Shown: one piece after another, positions 10,942 to 21,418 of the stretch
Numbering within the stretch: the first letter of the stretch is position 1
Layout: each line of letters opens with the position of its first letter
Source of the DNA: Taudactylus pleione
Lineage: Eukaryota; Chordata; Amphibia; Anura; Myobatrachidae
Length of the DNA stretch: 64,000 nt
Assembly: GCA_031769625.1 (NCBI GenBank)
Contig: JAUIMM010000688.1
Span: 1,183,001 to 1,247,000 of the forward strand
Direction of reading: 5' to 3'
The notes under the pieces: model-generated
Told to the model about the DNA's origin: nothing
Seen by the model: the letters and a program-made list of their open reading frames with translations, nothing else
Database searches by the model: none
Position numbers and translations under genes: made by a program

Positions 10942-11429
10942 GAGCCTGATTGAGACCCGCTCGCGAGTGCATAGCGCTCGCAAGCGGGTCGATGGCCGGG
11001 CAGTGCGCACGAGCCCCGTAGGGAGTGAATTTTCACTCGCTGCGGGACTCACTACAAGATGGGGCGGCTATCGATTGTGATTGACAGCTCGCCCTGTTTT
11101 GTAGGCGTGCAGGGGGGGTGGCTGGACAAACGGAGGCGTTCCTGAAGTAACGCCTGCCATTTGTGGGCGGCCCTACTGACATCACCAGTGATGTCAGTAG
11201 TGAACTTCCTGCTCTATTAGAGCAGGAAGTTCACTGGGGCTTGCGGTGGACGAGACCCTACCACAAGGGTCTTGTCGCAAGCCCGATAGTCACGATAATC
11301 GTGACCATTGCCAGGCCGCCCGCTAAAGCTGTGGGTGGTCACCCACAGCTTAGCGAGTGGCCTGGAGGCCGGTGAGAAAAGAAAACGGCCCGCCTTGATT
11401 CAAATAGCGAGCACCTCTGAATCAGGGCC
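10942..11429. mobile_element. Multi-hairpin MITE family 2 (GGGCCTGATTCAG ends), copy 1
   Basis: Ends are GAGCCTGATTGAG and CTGAATCAGGGCC, flanked by a 3-bp target duplication ATA. The interior is a chain of separate perfect or near-perfect hairpins: CTCGCGAGTG..CGCTCGCAAG, TGACATCACCAGTGATGTCA, GAACTTCCTGCTC / GAGCAGGAAGTTC, and AGCTGTGGGTGGTCACCCAC plus AGCT. Other copies are at 16009-16473, 34446-34887 and 50537-51076. Confidence 0.82.
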
Positions 11430-11692
11430 ATAGTGCACATATATTTCGTAGAGCTTTTACAATGAATAGTTGACCATTCACATCAGTCTTGGTCGTCGTG
11501 GAACTTGCACTCTGTATTCCCTACCACATGTACACACACATAGGTTAATTTTTGTTTGGAGCCAATTAACCTACCAGTATAATTTTGGATTGTGGGAGGA
11601 AACCAGAGTACACAGAGAACACACAAGTACGGGGAGAATATACAAACGCCACACAGTTAGGTCTGTGGTAGGAATTGAATAAATGCCTTATA

Positions 11693-11900
11693 TCAATGGT
11701 GTCCAAACTATGGCCTGCGGGTCGAACGTGGCCTACACCTTCTGCAATCCAGCCCATTGACTGGACAGCAGTTTGGACATCGGCATGGCCTGCCTGCCGG
11801 TAGCGATAGCTGCTATCAGGGCCACGGTAGTGAGGTGTTTGACAGACAGGCAGCCTGTCATTGCCAAGCCATGTATAGGACTAACAGCTTTACATCCCAA
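11693..11900 (+). mobile_element. hAT-like transposon end (degenerate)
   Basis: CAATGGTGTCCAAACTATGG followed by CCTGCGGGTCGAACGTGGCC resembles the start of the widespread hAT/Charlie-like repeats of vertebrates (CAGGGGTGTCAAACT type). Only one end is recognised and no target duplication was found. Confidence 0.4.
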
Positions 11901-12479
11901 GATGGAGATCAGTGTGGTATAACAGGTATCTGTCCCCAGTGCCCACTCTCCTGTCCTTACGGCCCATTCCCCTCCCCCAGCTGCTCACTTTCCTATACAT
12001 ATTGCCAACTAGGAGATATCTGTGCATAGGTCAAAGCTGGTCACTTTATTTTTTTTTTAACTGGGGACATAAGGTGGCAATTTAAAATCATTAAAATATG
12101 ATTATTTCAGTATGTTTTTATTAGTTGTAGGGTTCCTTAGAATAAGATCTTCTCAGCAAAAGACCCATACCTTTAATTTCTGAGTGGCTAACTGAAAAAA
12201 CATTTTTGACCTTCTTGCATTGCACAGTCTATGATCCACTAGATTCCTTTGAAAGGTGAATGGAGACTTCCCTCTTCAACTAGGCCTATGCCTCTTGTAT
12301 CACACAATCCTTATTATGGGGTCAATTCATCTTTGCATAATTATCACTTGTGGTAATTATGTTTTAAACTCGCTGTGAGTTTAAAGAACCTACACTTGTT
12401 GTCTCCCTATGGATTTCCCCACTTCTGCCGGTATCTGTGCCCCCCCACCCCACAGTCGCCGATGTCTGTGGCCCCCACT

Positions 12480-13520
12480 GACCCCCCTGCAGTGTTACCC
12501 CCACCCCACCCCTCGGTGTCCTCTCAGCTCTCCCCTCCTGTCCTCTCTCCTCCCCCTGCTGCTGTGTCCCGTATTCCCCCTCCCGGTGTCCTCTCAGCCC
12601 TCCCCTCCTGTCCTCTCTCCTCCCCCTGCTGCTGTGTCCCGTATCCCCCCCTCCCGGTGTCCTCTCAGCCCTCCCCTCCTGTCCTCTCTCTTCCCACTGC
12701 TGCTGTGTCCCGTATCCCCCCCTCCCGATGTCCTCTCAGCCCTCCCCTCCTGTCCTCTCTCTGCTCCCACTGCTGCTGTGTACCGTATCCCTCCCTCCCG
12801 GTGTCCGCTCTGTCCCCCCTCCAGTCCTCTCTCCTCCCCCTGCTGCTGTGTCCCGTATCCCCCCCTCCCGATGTCCTCTCAGCCCTCCCCTCCTGTCCTC
12901 TCTCCTCCCACTGCTGCTGTGTACCGTATCCCTCCCTCCCGGTGTCCGCTCTGTCCCCCCTCCTGTCCTCTCTCCTACCCCTGCTGCTGTGTACTGTATC
13001 CCTCCCTCCAGGTGTCCGCTCTGTCCCCCCTCCTGTCCTCTATCCTCCCCCTGCTGCAGTGAAACGTATGCCCCCTTCCCGGTGTCCGCTCTGTCCCCCC
13101 TCCTGTCTTCTCTCCTCCCCCTGCTGCTGTGTCCCGTATCCCTCCCGGTGTCTGCTCTCTCCCCCCTCCTGTCCTCTATCCTCCCCCTGCTGCTGTGAAA
13201 CGTATCCTTCCCCCGGTGTCTGCTCTCTCCCCCCTCCTGTCCTCTATCCTCCCCCTGCTGCTGTGAAACGTATCCCTCCCTCCCGGTGTCCGCTCTGTCC
13301 CCCCTCCTGTCCTCTCTCCTCCCCCTGCTGCTGTGTCCCGTATCCCCCCTCCCAGTGTCTGCTCATTCCGCCCTCCTGTCCTCTCTCCTCCCCCTGCAGT
13401 TGTGTCCCGTATTCCCCCCTCACGGTGTCCACTCTGTCCCCCCTCCTGTCCTCTATCCTCCCCCTGCTACTGTGAAACGTATCTCTCCCCCCGGTGTCTG
13501 CTCTGTCCCCCCTCCTGTCA
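12480..13520. repeat. C/T-rich minisatellite, unit about 71 bp
   Basis: About 14-15 units, each with TCCCGGTGTCCTCTCAGCCC, CTCCTGTCCTCTCTCCTCCC, CCTGCTGCTGTG and CCCGTATCCC. Some units carry GTGAAACGTATCC in place of TGTCCCGTATCC. It is strongly strand-asymmetric, with pyrimidine on the plus strand. Open frames in all plus frames are repeat artefacts. Confidence 0.9.
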
Positions 13521-13750
13521 GAATCCCGATGTCGGCATCCCGTCTGGGTTAGGATACCGACACCTGTTGGTAAGTATCCTAATCCTACCCCTAACCCTCT
13601 CCCCCCGCAGCCTAACCCTAACCTTCCCCATAGTGCCTGACCCTCCCCCTAACCCCAATTCTTACAGTTGAGCTGCTGGAGCCGGGATTGTGACTGGTGT
13701 TGGGATTCCAGCGTCGGCCTGATTGCCGGCATCCCGACCGCCGACCAATG
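13520..13750. mobile_element. Short element with CCTAACCC-rich core, copy 1
   Basis: Ends carry GTCGGCATCCCG and CCGGCATCCCGACCGCCGAC in inverted orientation. The core is TAACCCTAACC-like. The same architecture recurs at about 35745-36170 and 36935-37350. No coding capacity. Confidence 0.6.
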
Positions 13751-14234
13751 AACTACATCCCCTGCAAACGGTGTGCCTAGTCCTTATATACTAAGGAACG
13801 CCCTCACTCTTCTTATCCTCCCCACCTGCTGCCATTTTGCTCTGTGAGCCTAGGCGCATTTACATAACAGGGCGAATGTTGGTTTTGCACTGTGCCATGT
13901 CAGTTTTCAGCTCTATAAATGACCTCCAATGTTGGCCCCTGCCGCCACAGCACTTCTGAAATGGATTAAAGAAATAATGACAATGGCAGTCTCTTTAAAG
14001 TGTGCGGCTGCTTTTATATTCCCATATGTTTTAGAGAAGAAGGCTTAGCAATGCACACTGGTCCTTTGACGGCTGAATTGGCAACCATGATACTGATGCA
14101 CTTGACAACGTTTAGGTGGATTTTACAGCACTATAGCCATATACTTCCACAGAAAACTGGACTACACAAAAAAAAATCTAATTTGTGTGTGTGTTTTTAA
14201 ATGAATAATGTTTACAATTTACACATTAATCACA

Positions 14235-14392
14235 ACGCAGTGATTTCTGGGGGCTGTAGTCCTGCCTCAGTTACATGAGATCAGTTGAACTACAAACCCA
14301 AGCATGCCTTGCAGCAGTTTTAGCATGACCAAATAGCAAAACGGTGGCAGGGCATGCCGGGATATGTAGTTCTACAACAGCTGGGGGAGGGG
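14235..14392. mobile_element. Degenerate hAT-type hairpin MITE
   Basis: The arms GTAGTTCTACAACAGCTGGG and CAGTTGAACTACAAACCC flank GCATGCC / GGCATGCC segments and a GCAGTTTTAGCAT loop. The arrangement matches the better-preserved hairpin MITE at 57909-58064. Confidence 0.5.
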
Positions 14393-14759
14393 GGGCTCTT
14401 TATTGCCCATCCCTATGTTAGGAGGATAACACTTGCTATACTTGTTGGACCACTGTAAAATGGCCGCCTCCTTCCAACATTGTTCACCGTTGTTGCCTTA
14501 GTACGTCACGAATGTCTAACCCGGGCCCCAGAGTGTTTTCATTGTATTCCTGGTGTATAGAGAAGTCACTTTTGATACAACTGAACTAAAATAAAGAAAA
14601 ATAGAAAATATGAGGTGTATAGAATAAGAGGCGCAATTGATCTTGATGTCCACGAGAAAATGGCAGTCTCCTATGAAGGTGGGCATTCTAGTGACGTCAC
14701 ATATTCGCGTAAATGCTGGTGACGTCATATAATTCACATTTCGTCATCTCATGGCATCT

Positions 14760-14934
14760 AGCAACAGGCTACACTCACTGCCCGGTGCAAATCAGAGCCT
14801 GGGAGTGTGGGTATGCGCCGCCATAGCAGTAGCCGCTACTCCCCTCACCTCACCCAGCCGGGGCAGCCCCACTGACATCTACGGACCCGGATGTAACGGA
14901 GAGCAGCAGCAGTCAGCCTGTGTGTGAGGAGGGG
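14760..14934 (+). promoter_or_regulatory. Probable promoter and non-coding exon 1 of zinc-finger gene A
   Basis: A GC-rich block with an ACCCGGATGT ETS-like site (14885) ends in a perfect splice donor GGGG|GTAAGT at 14934/14935. Thirty-one bases into the intron stands AGCTCATTAATAT. The same word follows the exon-1 donor of gene C (55086), and this shared context is the main argument. No ATG in the coding frame was assigned here. The transcription start is unknown. Confidence 0.5.
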
Positions 14935-15493
14935 GTAAGTGCTGACACTGAGTGCTGCTGTGCTCAGCTCATTAATATTAATGAGTAGTAATGACTATTC
15001 AGAGATCATGATTATAGGTAGTTGTGGGAACTGGCTGAATACTCTGTCAGTCCCTAATTGTGTCCCCATTTAATGTCATTTACCTTCTATATTTTCCCTT
15101 TCATTACCATTCATTCCTACACCTCCCCTTACTGACTTTATCTTGCTATTTATTCCTCCACCTCTTAAATGGTCATGCCATTCAATGGTTAACCCACCCA
15201 CCGATCCCTTATTAACCCATCCCTAATCCTCATACACCTTCTGTACTATCTTCTTGATCATTCACTGTAGTAACCCTCCTATTGTCCCTCTCAGTAATAG
15301 TTCTGTCCCACAGGACTAAGAAAACACAATTAAAACTGGCACCAGGATGCAGGAAATAAATGAATATGGTATTGACGGAGAACTACATTTTCAAAAACAA
15401 TTGAAATGGAAGAAAATAAAGAACACTATTTAATGATTTAGTATAATATACAATGTGAGTGATAATCACTCCTGTAAAAGAGAGAAACAATTA

Positions 15494-15788
15494 TGGAGCA
15501 TGCACACGGTCAGATTTGTCAGATGAACAATTGAGCGATCTGAACGATTTGACCAATTATTTAAATGATTTGAACTATGAACGATTTTTGACTGCATTAT
15601 AATGAATGGAATCGTCCAAATCTGACTGCAAACACAACAGATGTCAGATATCGTTATCTGACCATCGGGAACGCGCATCGTTCATCGTTCAGACATGTCA
15701 GATTTTCCTTCACATATGAACGATTGAACGATTTTTTAAAATGTTATCGTTCAGATCTGTAGAAAAATTTGACCGTGTGTATGCTCCA
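15494..15788. mobile_element. PIF/Harbinger-like MITE with TTA target duplication
   Basis: Terminal inverted repeats TGGAGCATGCACACGGTCAG and its partner ending CGTGTGTATGCTCCA are flanked by TTA on both sides (15491-15493 and 15789-15791). The interior repeats GAACGATT / AATCGTTC boxes. A 3-bp TTA duplication is typical of PIF/Harbinger elements. It is 295 bp long and non-coding. Confidence 0.85.
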
Positions 15789-15957
15789 TTACAAACTAGA
15801 ATGATAAATGTAGCACAAAGAAGAATTAAAAAATAAATAAAATATATATCTCTCTCAATTTGAGTTGATTAAGTAGGCTTGTAATATACTCGTACTTTTG
15901 GCGATTCAAACCTATAAAAAGCGCAATACCCAGGTGTGAATGTATTGAGATCTCAGT

Positions 15958-16849
15958 TATACTGCTTCTACACCTAACTTCCGGGTCTGACCTGGAGGTT
16001 GGAACAGAGGGCCTGATTCAGACCCGCTCGCAAGCGGGTCGATGGTGCCCTAGTGCACTTGCGCACGACAGAGGGAGCTCCGTCGTGCGCATGCGCGAGA
16101 CCCGCATAGCGACAGCCAAGCTGTCGTTATGGGTCTCGCACCAAAGGGGGCGTGCTGTCGATGGTGAGTGACAGGGAACGCCTACCTTCTGGGGTCTGCC
16201 CCACTGACATCACTAGTGATGTCAGTGGGAGTGCTTTTGGCTCTGATAGAGCCAAAAGCACTCCTGGGCTTGCGGCAGCGAGACCCTACCGCAGGGTCTC
16301 GTCGCAAGCCCGATGGTCTTGACCATCGCGACCATATTTTTGGCCGCTCGCATAAGCTGTGGGTGGTCACCCACAGCTATGCGAGCGGCCAGGAGGCCGC
16401 TCCAATTTTAGGTAGGAGGGCACTGATTTAATGCGAGCGCTCTTGTCAGAGCGTCCGGCTCTGAATCAGGCCCAGGGTTCCAAACCGGATCAGACCCGGA
16501 ATTTAGCCGGCGCCGACCCAGGAAATCCCCGAGTCGGCGCCGTTAACACCGGAGCCAGGTCGGCAGTGATCCGGCTTTTCCGGCATTAAAGTGGACGCTT
16601 GGAGATGACGCCACTGAAGCCGGCCAATCGGCAGGCATGCGGCACGATCCAGGTCATCGTGACCTGGATCGCGCCGTTTACACAGCAGGGTTTCACGGGT
16701 TATTCCTGTGTAAAACCGTGCAAGTTACCTGGGTTGGATTGCTGGGTCACATCCCCCGGTGATCCAACCCTGACCCCTTTTACACCAAGGAGCTACCCGG
16801 GTTAACCCTGCAATAACCCGGGTTTTAACTCTGGTGTAAAAGGGGTATT
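15958..16849. mobile_element. MITE family 1, copy 2, split by a nested MITE
   Basis: The left remnant 15958-16008 ends ...GACCTGGAGGTTGGAAC. The right part resumes at 16474 and ends with GGTGTAAAAGGGGTATT at about 16849. The gap is filled exactly by multi-hairpin MITE family 2. Confidence 0.65.
16009..16473. mobile_element. Multi-hairpin MITE family 2, copy 2 (nested)
   Basis: GGGCCTGATTCAGACCCGCT at the left and GGCTCTGAATCAGGCCC at the right. Internal hairpins include TGACATCACTAGTGATGTCA, a pair around GCTTTTGGCTCTGATAGAGC, GAGACCCTACCGCAGGGTCTC and a long stem ending GCGAGCGGCC. Flanking triplets AGA/AGG are near matches. It is inserted inside MITE family 1. Confidence 0.82.
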
Positions 16850-16989
16850 CGTGGAATAAGTAGCATTACTGCAGAGAGACAGTGAGAAGCAAACTATTAG
16901 TAGGTTGCAGACAGTAAGCATATGGAACAAAGGTGTGCAGAGCATGTTATAATGGACTGAAAACGGTGATTAAGCAGGTCAAATGTGTA

Positions 16990-17190
16990 CTGTCTAATCC
17001 ATAGGTTCTCAAACTCAGTCTCCAGGACCCCAAACAGTGCATGTTTTCCAGGTCTCCTCACAGAATCACAGGTGAAATAATTAGCTCCAACTGTGAATCT
17101 TTTAAAATGTGTCAGTGAGTAATGAATACACCTGTGCACCTGCCAGGAGACCTGGAAAATGTGACCTGTGGGGTCCTGAGGATTACAGAT
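16990..17190. mobile_element. Degenerate inverted-end element
   Basis: GGTTCTCAAACTCAGTCTCC, GACCCC and TTTTCCAGGTCTCCT at the left mirror AGGAGACCTGGAAAA and GTGGGGTCCTGAGGA at the right. This is a short hAT-like palindromic element just upstream of gene A's first coding exon. Compare 55613-55798. Confidence 0.5.
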
Positions 17191-17413
17191 TACAATGTTC
17201 AGCAATAATGTTATCGCATATAGGTGGCCACAAATGATATACTGTAATACTGTATAATATTTATATTTTACTTTTTTCAGAGTTTTTTAATAATTAAATT
17301 TATAACCATACACCGCCTCCCCCCTGTTTCCAGACTACGCGGAAAAGTTATGTGAAGACGCCACCTGGGGAAGAAAAAAATCTTATATAGATCATCTGAC
17401 TGACTCTCTAAGG

Positions 17414-17491
17414 ATGTACAAGGGCAGGAGTCACATGACTGAGAGGATACTAAACCTCACCCTGGAGATCATCTACCTGCTGACCGGAGAG
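17414..17491 (+). CDS. Gene A coding exon 1 (leader helix)
   Basis: Encodes 26 residues from ATG to LLTGE and ends in phase 0 at GAG|GTGAGG. The acceptor for this exon is probably TTTCCAG|AC at 17333/17334. The same 78-nt coding block occurs in genes B and C, where it begins MEKDR and MDKDR. Confidence 0.8.
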
Positions 17492-20266
17492 GTGAGGGGG
17501 CTTCTGGGAGCGTCACAGTGACATCACTATTATCTCTATTACTAGCACAGGGACCTGACTGGGGTGGTGAGGGAGTCTGGGAGTATCACAGTGACATCAC
17601 TCTTATTTCTATTACTAACACAGGGACATGACTGGGGAGGTGAGAGACTCTGGGAGTATCACAGTGACATCACTCTTATCTCTATTACTAACACAGGGAC
17701 CTGACTGGGGAGGTGAGGGGAGTCTGGGAGTGTCACAGTGACATCACTATTTCTATTACTAGCACAGGGACCTGACTGGGGAGGTGAGGGACTCTGGGAG
17801 TGTCACAGTGACATCACTCTTATTTCTATTACTAACACAGGGACATGACTGGGGAGGTGCGGGAGTCTGGGAGTGTCACAGTGACATCACTATTATCTCT
17901 ATTACTAACACAGGTACCTGACTGGGGAGGTGAGGAAGTCTGGGAGTGTCACAGTGACATCACTATTATCTCTATTACTAACACAGGGACCTGACTGGGG
18001 AGGTGAGGGAGTCTGGGAGCGTCACAGTGACATCACTCTTATCTCTATGAATATCAAATGGGCTGCATGCTGCTATTATGGTATATACATTCTCTGCAAA
18101 GTGGTATATTATTGTCTCTCAATGCACAGGATTACACAGTGGTTAGAAAGACATCTGGTGAGCGTGTCACACCCAGCAGCCATCATTGTGTGTCAGGAGA
18201 CTGGAGCAGGATGCGGAGCTCCATCCGGGGGCCGCCGCAGACTCATCCACTGATACACGAGAGAGACAATGATGAGAAGATCTTAGAACTCACCAACAAG
18301 ATCATTCAGCTGCTGACAGGAGAGGTTGATTTGTACAAGGATGTAATGCAAAACCATCCACTTATTTCACTTGGTAAGAGGAGCTTTAATCTTGGTCCTG
18401 GCTGTGTAAATGTCACCGTTATGTGTATAAATATCTTGTTGCGTTTGTACAGTATAAGGATGATGGAAACACCAAATACTGATAGAGAGAAGACTTTGCT
18501 GGGCTATATACTAATAGGGCGTTCTGTCACAATTGTACATATGTAGCAATGGTCAGGACACTTCTAGTCCCTCAGTAACGGGGAGACTCCTATAAATCCC
18601 CACAGCGGCAGAAGATCGCAAGCTATTACATGTAGCCCTTAGTCCTTATTGCTGCTGCACTGGTTAGGTCTCAAATATCTAAGGGGTCTATTTACTAAGC
18701 AGTGTTAGGAGACAGAGTGAAAAGTGATAAGAAAGTTATAAGGTGCCAGCCAATTAGCTCCCAACTGTCATTTTTCAAACACAGCCTGTGAGATGACAGG
18801 AGCTGATTGGCTGGCACCTTATCACTTTTCACTCTGTCTCCTAACACTTCTTAGTAAATAGACCCCTAGGTAAAATTAGTATCTATGCCTCTGTGTACTT
18901 GGTTTGTGGAATAAGGCGGTTATGTTTGCAATAAGATAATATACCAGAAACTACCCAGGTGAAGATGGTCACATTCAGGGAGCTGCAGTTGTCTATCTCC
19001 TGCCATGGATGACTGCTCCTGCTTCCTCATCTAACCAGAATGTATTTCTGCCTAACAGATTTCACGGACGACACAAAAATATCTGGAGGATCAGACACCC
19101 CTACTTGTTCACCAGACTGGATGACCGAGGATCACAGTGTTGTAATAAATATCCAAACTCCAAAATACTCATCGGCCGAAGGAAAACATTTCAAAAAGTC
19201 TCTGGAGAATGTTACAGAGCGATCAGCTTCATGCAGAAAAGGGCTTCTCCTACGCTCTACACCCTCATTTCACATTAAGGAGGAATCGTTTCCATGTGAA
19301 GATGAAAATCTCACGGAGAGTGACGTGTATACACCCACAGATCATACACAGTACACATCTAATCATATTAAGGCAGAATCAGTCTCATGTGATGGGGGAG
19401 ACCTCACAGACACTGACATTTATATATTGACAGATCATACACAGTTTACATCTACTCATATTAAACAAGATTCATTGTCATCTGATGGAGGAAACCTTAC
19501 CAACGCCAACGTGTATACACCTACAGGTCATACACCGTATAAATCTGTTTATATTAAGGAGGAATCAGGTGACGATGGAGATCTCAGAGACCCGAACATG
19601 TATGCATCCATAGAACATGCACTCTATACATCTGCTTGTAATAAGCGTAGACAAGCTGGCCAGATTTATCAGACAAAAGAGAAACCGTTTTTGTGCTCTG
19701 AATGCGGGAAATCTTTTAAATGGAACTGCGAACTTGTCCGACATTACAGGACTCACACGGGAGAGAAACCGTACCCTTGCAGTGAATGTGGGAAATGTTT
19801 TATCAGTAAGTCGGAACTTGTCAGACATCAGAGAAGTCACACGGGGGAGAAAAAATACTTCTGCTCCGAATGTGGGAAATATTTTATCAGTAGCACCAAT
19901 CTTGCTATACATAAGAGAATTCACACAGGAATGAAGCCTTATTCCTGCTCCGAGTGTGCGAAATGCTGTAACAGCAAATCCGATCTCATTAAGCATGGGA
20001 GAACTCACACAGGAGAGAAACCCTATTCCTGCTCTCAGTGCGGGAAATGTTTTATCTGTAGCTCCAATCTTATTAAACATCAGCGGAGTCACACCGGGGA
20101 GAAGCCCTATTCGTGCTGTGTGTGTGGGAAACGGTTTGTAAGCACCTCACATCTTAAGGTACATAAGAGAATTCACACCGGAGAGAAGCCCTATTTGTGC
20201 TCTGTGTGTGGAAAGTGTTTTAATGATAGCTCAAAGCTTGTTATTCATCATAGAATTCACGCCTGA
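17414..20266 (+). CDS. C2H2 zinc-finger protein with truncated KRAB-like box (gene A), 509 codons
   Basis: Predicted exons are 17414-17491, 18130-18373 and 19059-20266 (78+244+1208 nt, 510 codons with stop), all with GT/AG borders and matching phases. The product has a leader helix ([14 protein letters not shown]), a second leader with the same motif family ([15 protein letters not shown]), only the second half of a KRAB-like box (DLYKDVMQNHPLISL), and four acidic linker repeats. It ends in seven C2H2 fingers with HTGEKPY linkers and a stop at 20264-20266. Finger 4 has cysteine in place of the core phenylalanine, and one linker reads HTGMKPY. It is expected to bind DNA in the nucleus; targets cannot be read from the sequence. 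The exact start is uncertain because the frame remains open upstream to the acceptor at 17334. Confidence 0.85.
17481..18045 (+). repeat. 73-bp tandem array starting at gene A's 5' splice site
   Basis: Eight units counting the exon edge. Each contains a donor-like CTGACTGGGGAG|GTGAGGG, then CACAGTGACATCACT, then TATTACTAACACAG|GG, which is a perfect TACTAAC branch-point word followed by an AG. Starts of the GGGACCTGACTG word are at 17550, 17623, 17696, 17767, 17840, 17913 and 17986, that is 73 bp apart with one 71. Confidence 0.9.
18130..18373 (+). CDS. Gene A coding exon 2, fused leader and half KRAB-like box
   Basis: Begins after TGCACAG at 18129 with DYTVVRKTSGE and ends ISL-G in phase 1 at TTG|GTAAG. 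In genes B and C the block ending LLTGE and the KRAB-like block are separate exons. Here they are joined as LLTGEVDLYKDVM with no intron, and the VTVYLSxEEWEY half is missing. Confidence 0.85.
18683..18866. mobile_element. Palindromic MITE family 3 (GGGGTCTATTTACTAAG), copy 1, in gene A intron
   Basis: Nearly its whole length is one imperfect hairpin: GGGGTCTATTTACTAAGCAG at the left pairs with CTTAGTAAATAGACCCC at the right. GGTGCCAGCCAATTAGCTCC pairs with its partner at about 18800. Flanks are TAA/TAG. A second copy is at 32351-32538. Confidence 0.85.
19059..20266 (+). CDS. Gene A terminal exon: linker repeats and seven C2H2 fingers
   Basis: Acceptor CCTAACAG|ATTTCACG; the first codon is completed by the G of the previous exon. 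Four repeats of about 30 residues (HIKEES, HIKAES, HIKQDS, YIKEES, each followed by an acidic CDGG-like patch and [15 protein letters not shown] words) precede the fingers, which start at about 19690. Confidence 0.92.
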
Positions 20267-20543
20267 GAAACGGGCCGTGAGGGTGAGTGAATGCTTTTTA
20301 GAACCACAAAACTTCACAAAGGATATACATTTTAATATAGGGTAAGACCGGACCTGTGTATATGGAGGGCCCTTTATAAGTACTTTCTAGTAGGATATTT
20401 TAAAGAGCTTTTGGTACGTTTGAGTCAGGGACTGGACTGGAAGATAGTGGATAGTGGTAACAACTGGAGGGTCTGCGCGGCACTTATCAAAGCTAGATCT
20501 ATTTGGACCATCTACAATGTTTCAGGCCTGTAGGTTGACATTT

Positions 20544-20740
20544 GGGGGTAAATTTACTAAAGTGACAGTTTTTAGAAGTGAGTTTTAGAAGAGATGTTGC
20601 CCATAGCAACCAATCAGATTCTAGCTATTATCTTCCAGAAGGTGCTAGTTAAATGTTAACTAGAATCTGATTGGTTGTTATGGGCAATATCACTTTTTAA
20701 ACTCACTTCTAAAAACTCTCACTTTAGTAAGTTTACCCCC
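20544..20740. mobile_element. Palindromic MITE (GGGGGTAAATTTACTAAAGT)
   Basis: The left arm GGGGGTAAATTTACTAAAGT mirrors the right end CTTTAGTAAGTTTACCCCC. The inner arms GTTGCCCATAGCAACCAATC and GATTGGTTGTTATGGGCAA also pair. No coding capacity. It lies just downstream of gene A. Confidence 0.8.
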
Positions 20741-20766
20741 TGGAGTTATGAGACTGTAATAATAGT

Positions 20767-21415
20767 TTGGACCTGTCGGTCACCAGGGTGCTAGCTATTG
20801 CAGCAAGATTGTTTGTCTTTTCTCTCCCCGTTCCTCCTTTCTCTCCATTTCTCCAGTCTCCCCATATTATTCCCCTGTTCCACCTATCTCCCCCTTATTC
20901 TTGCCCCATTCCTGCTGTCTCCATGTATCCTTACCCCTTTCCTTCCGACTCCCCAATGTTAATACCCCTGTCCTCCCTCCTTCCTGTTGTTCTTCCCCAG
21001 AGAGTCTGTGGAGTCTGGGCAGTCAGTAAGAGCTGTGAGAGGGGGGAGGGATTGGGGGTCTCACTGCAGCTCTCAGCTGTGCAACTGTTAGACACGCCTT
21101 ACAGCCAGCATCTTAGATTAATAGGATGCCTTTCTCCCAATTTAATTTGAACTTATTTTTCTTTACACTCAGGTTATATAATTCCCCCTGTCCCACTTTG
21201 TGTCTGGACCTCTCCTCCCTCATTATTGTCTTTTCCGTTACAGGTTTGAAAGATTCAATTACACAGCTTATCTCCACCTCCTGAGTTAATAATGTTTTTG
21301 AGCCAATAAGATCGTTTGCAGTAGCACAGAGTATTTCAGGGGAGAGTTCACGGTGTGAGGTTGGGCATGGAGGTTGGCGGAAAGCCACAGTCTGAGAGAG
21401 AGGGGAAGGAGCATT
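20767..21415. other. Pyrimidine-rich intergenic stretch without gene
   Basis: CCTCCTTTCTCTCC-like sequence without a clear tandem unit. Open frames show no recognisable domain. Confidence 0.4.
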
Positions 21416-21418
21416 ATA

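Noticed and set aside
12375..13475. 366-codon cysteine/proline-rich frame
   Set aside because: It is a translation of the C/T-rich 71-bp minisatellite. Parallel frames are equally open.
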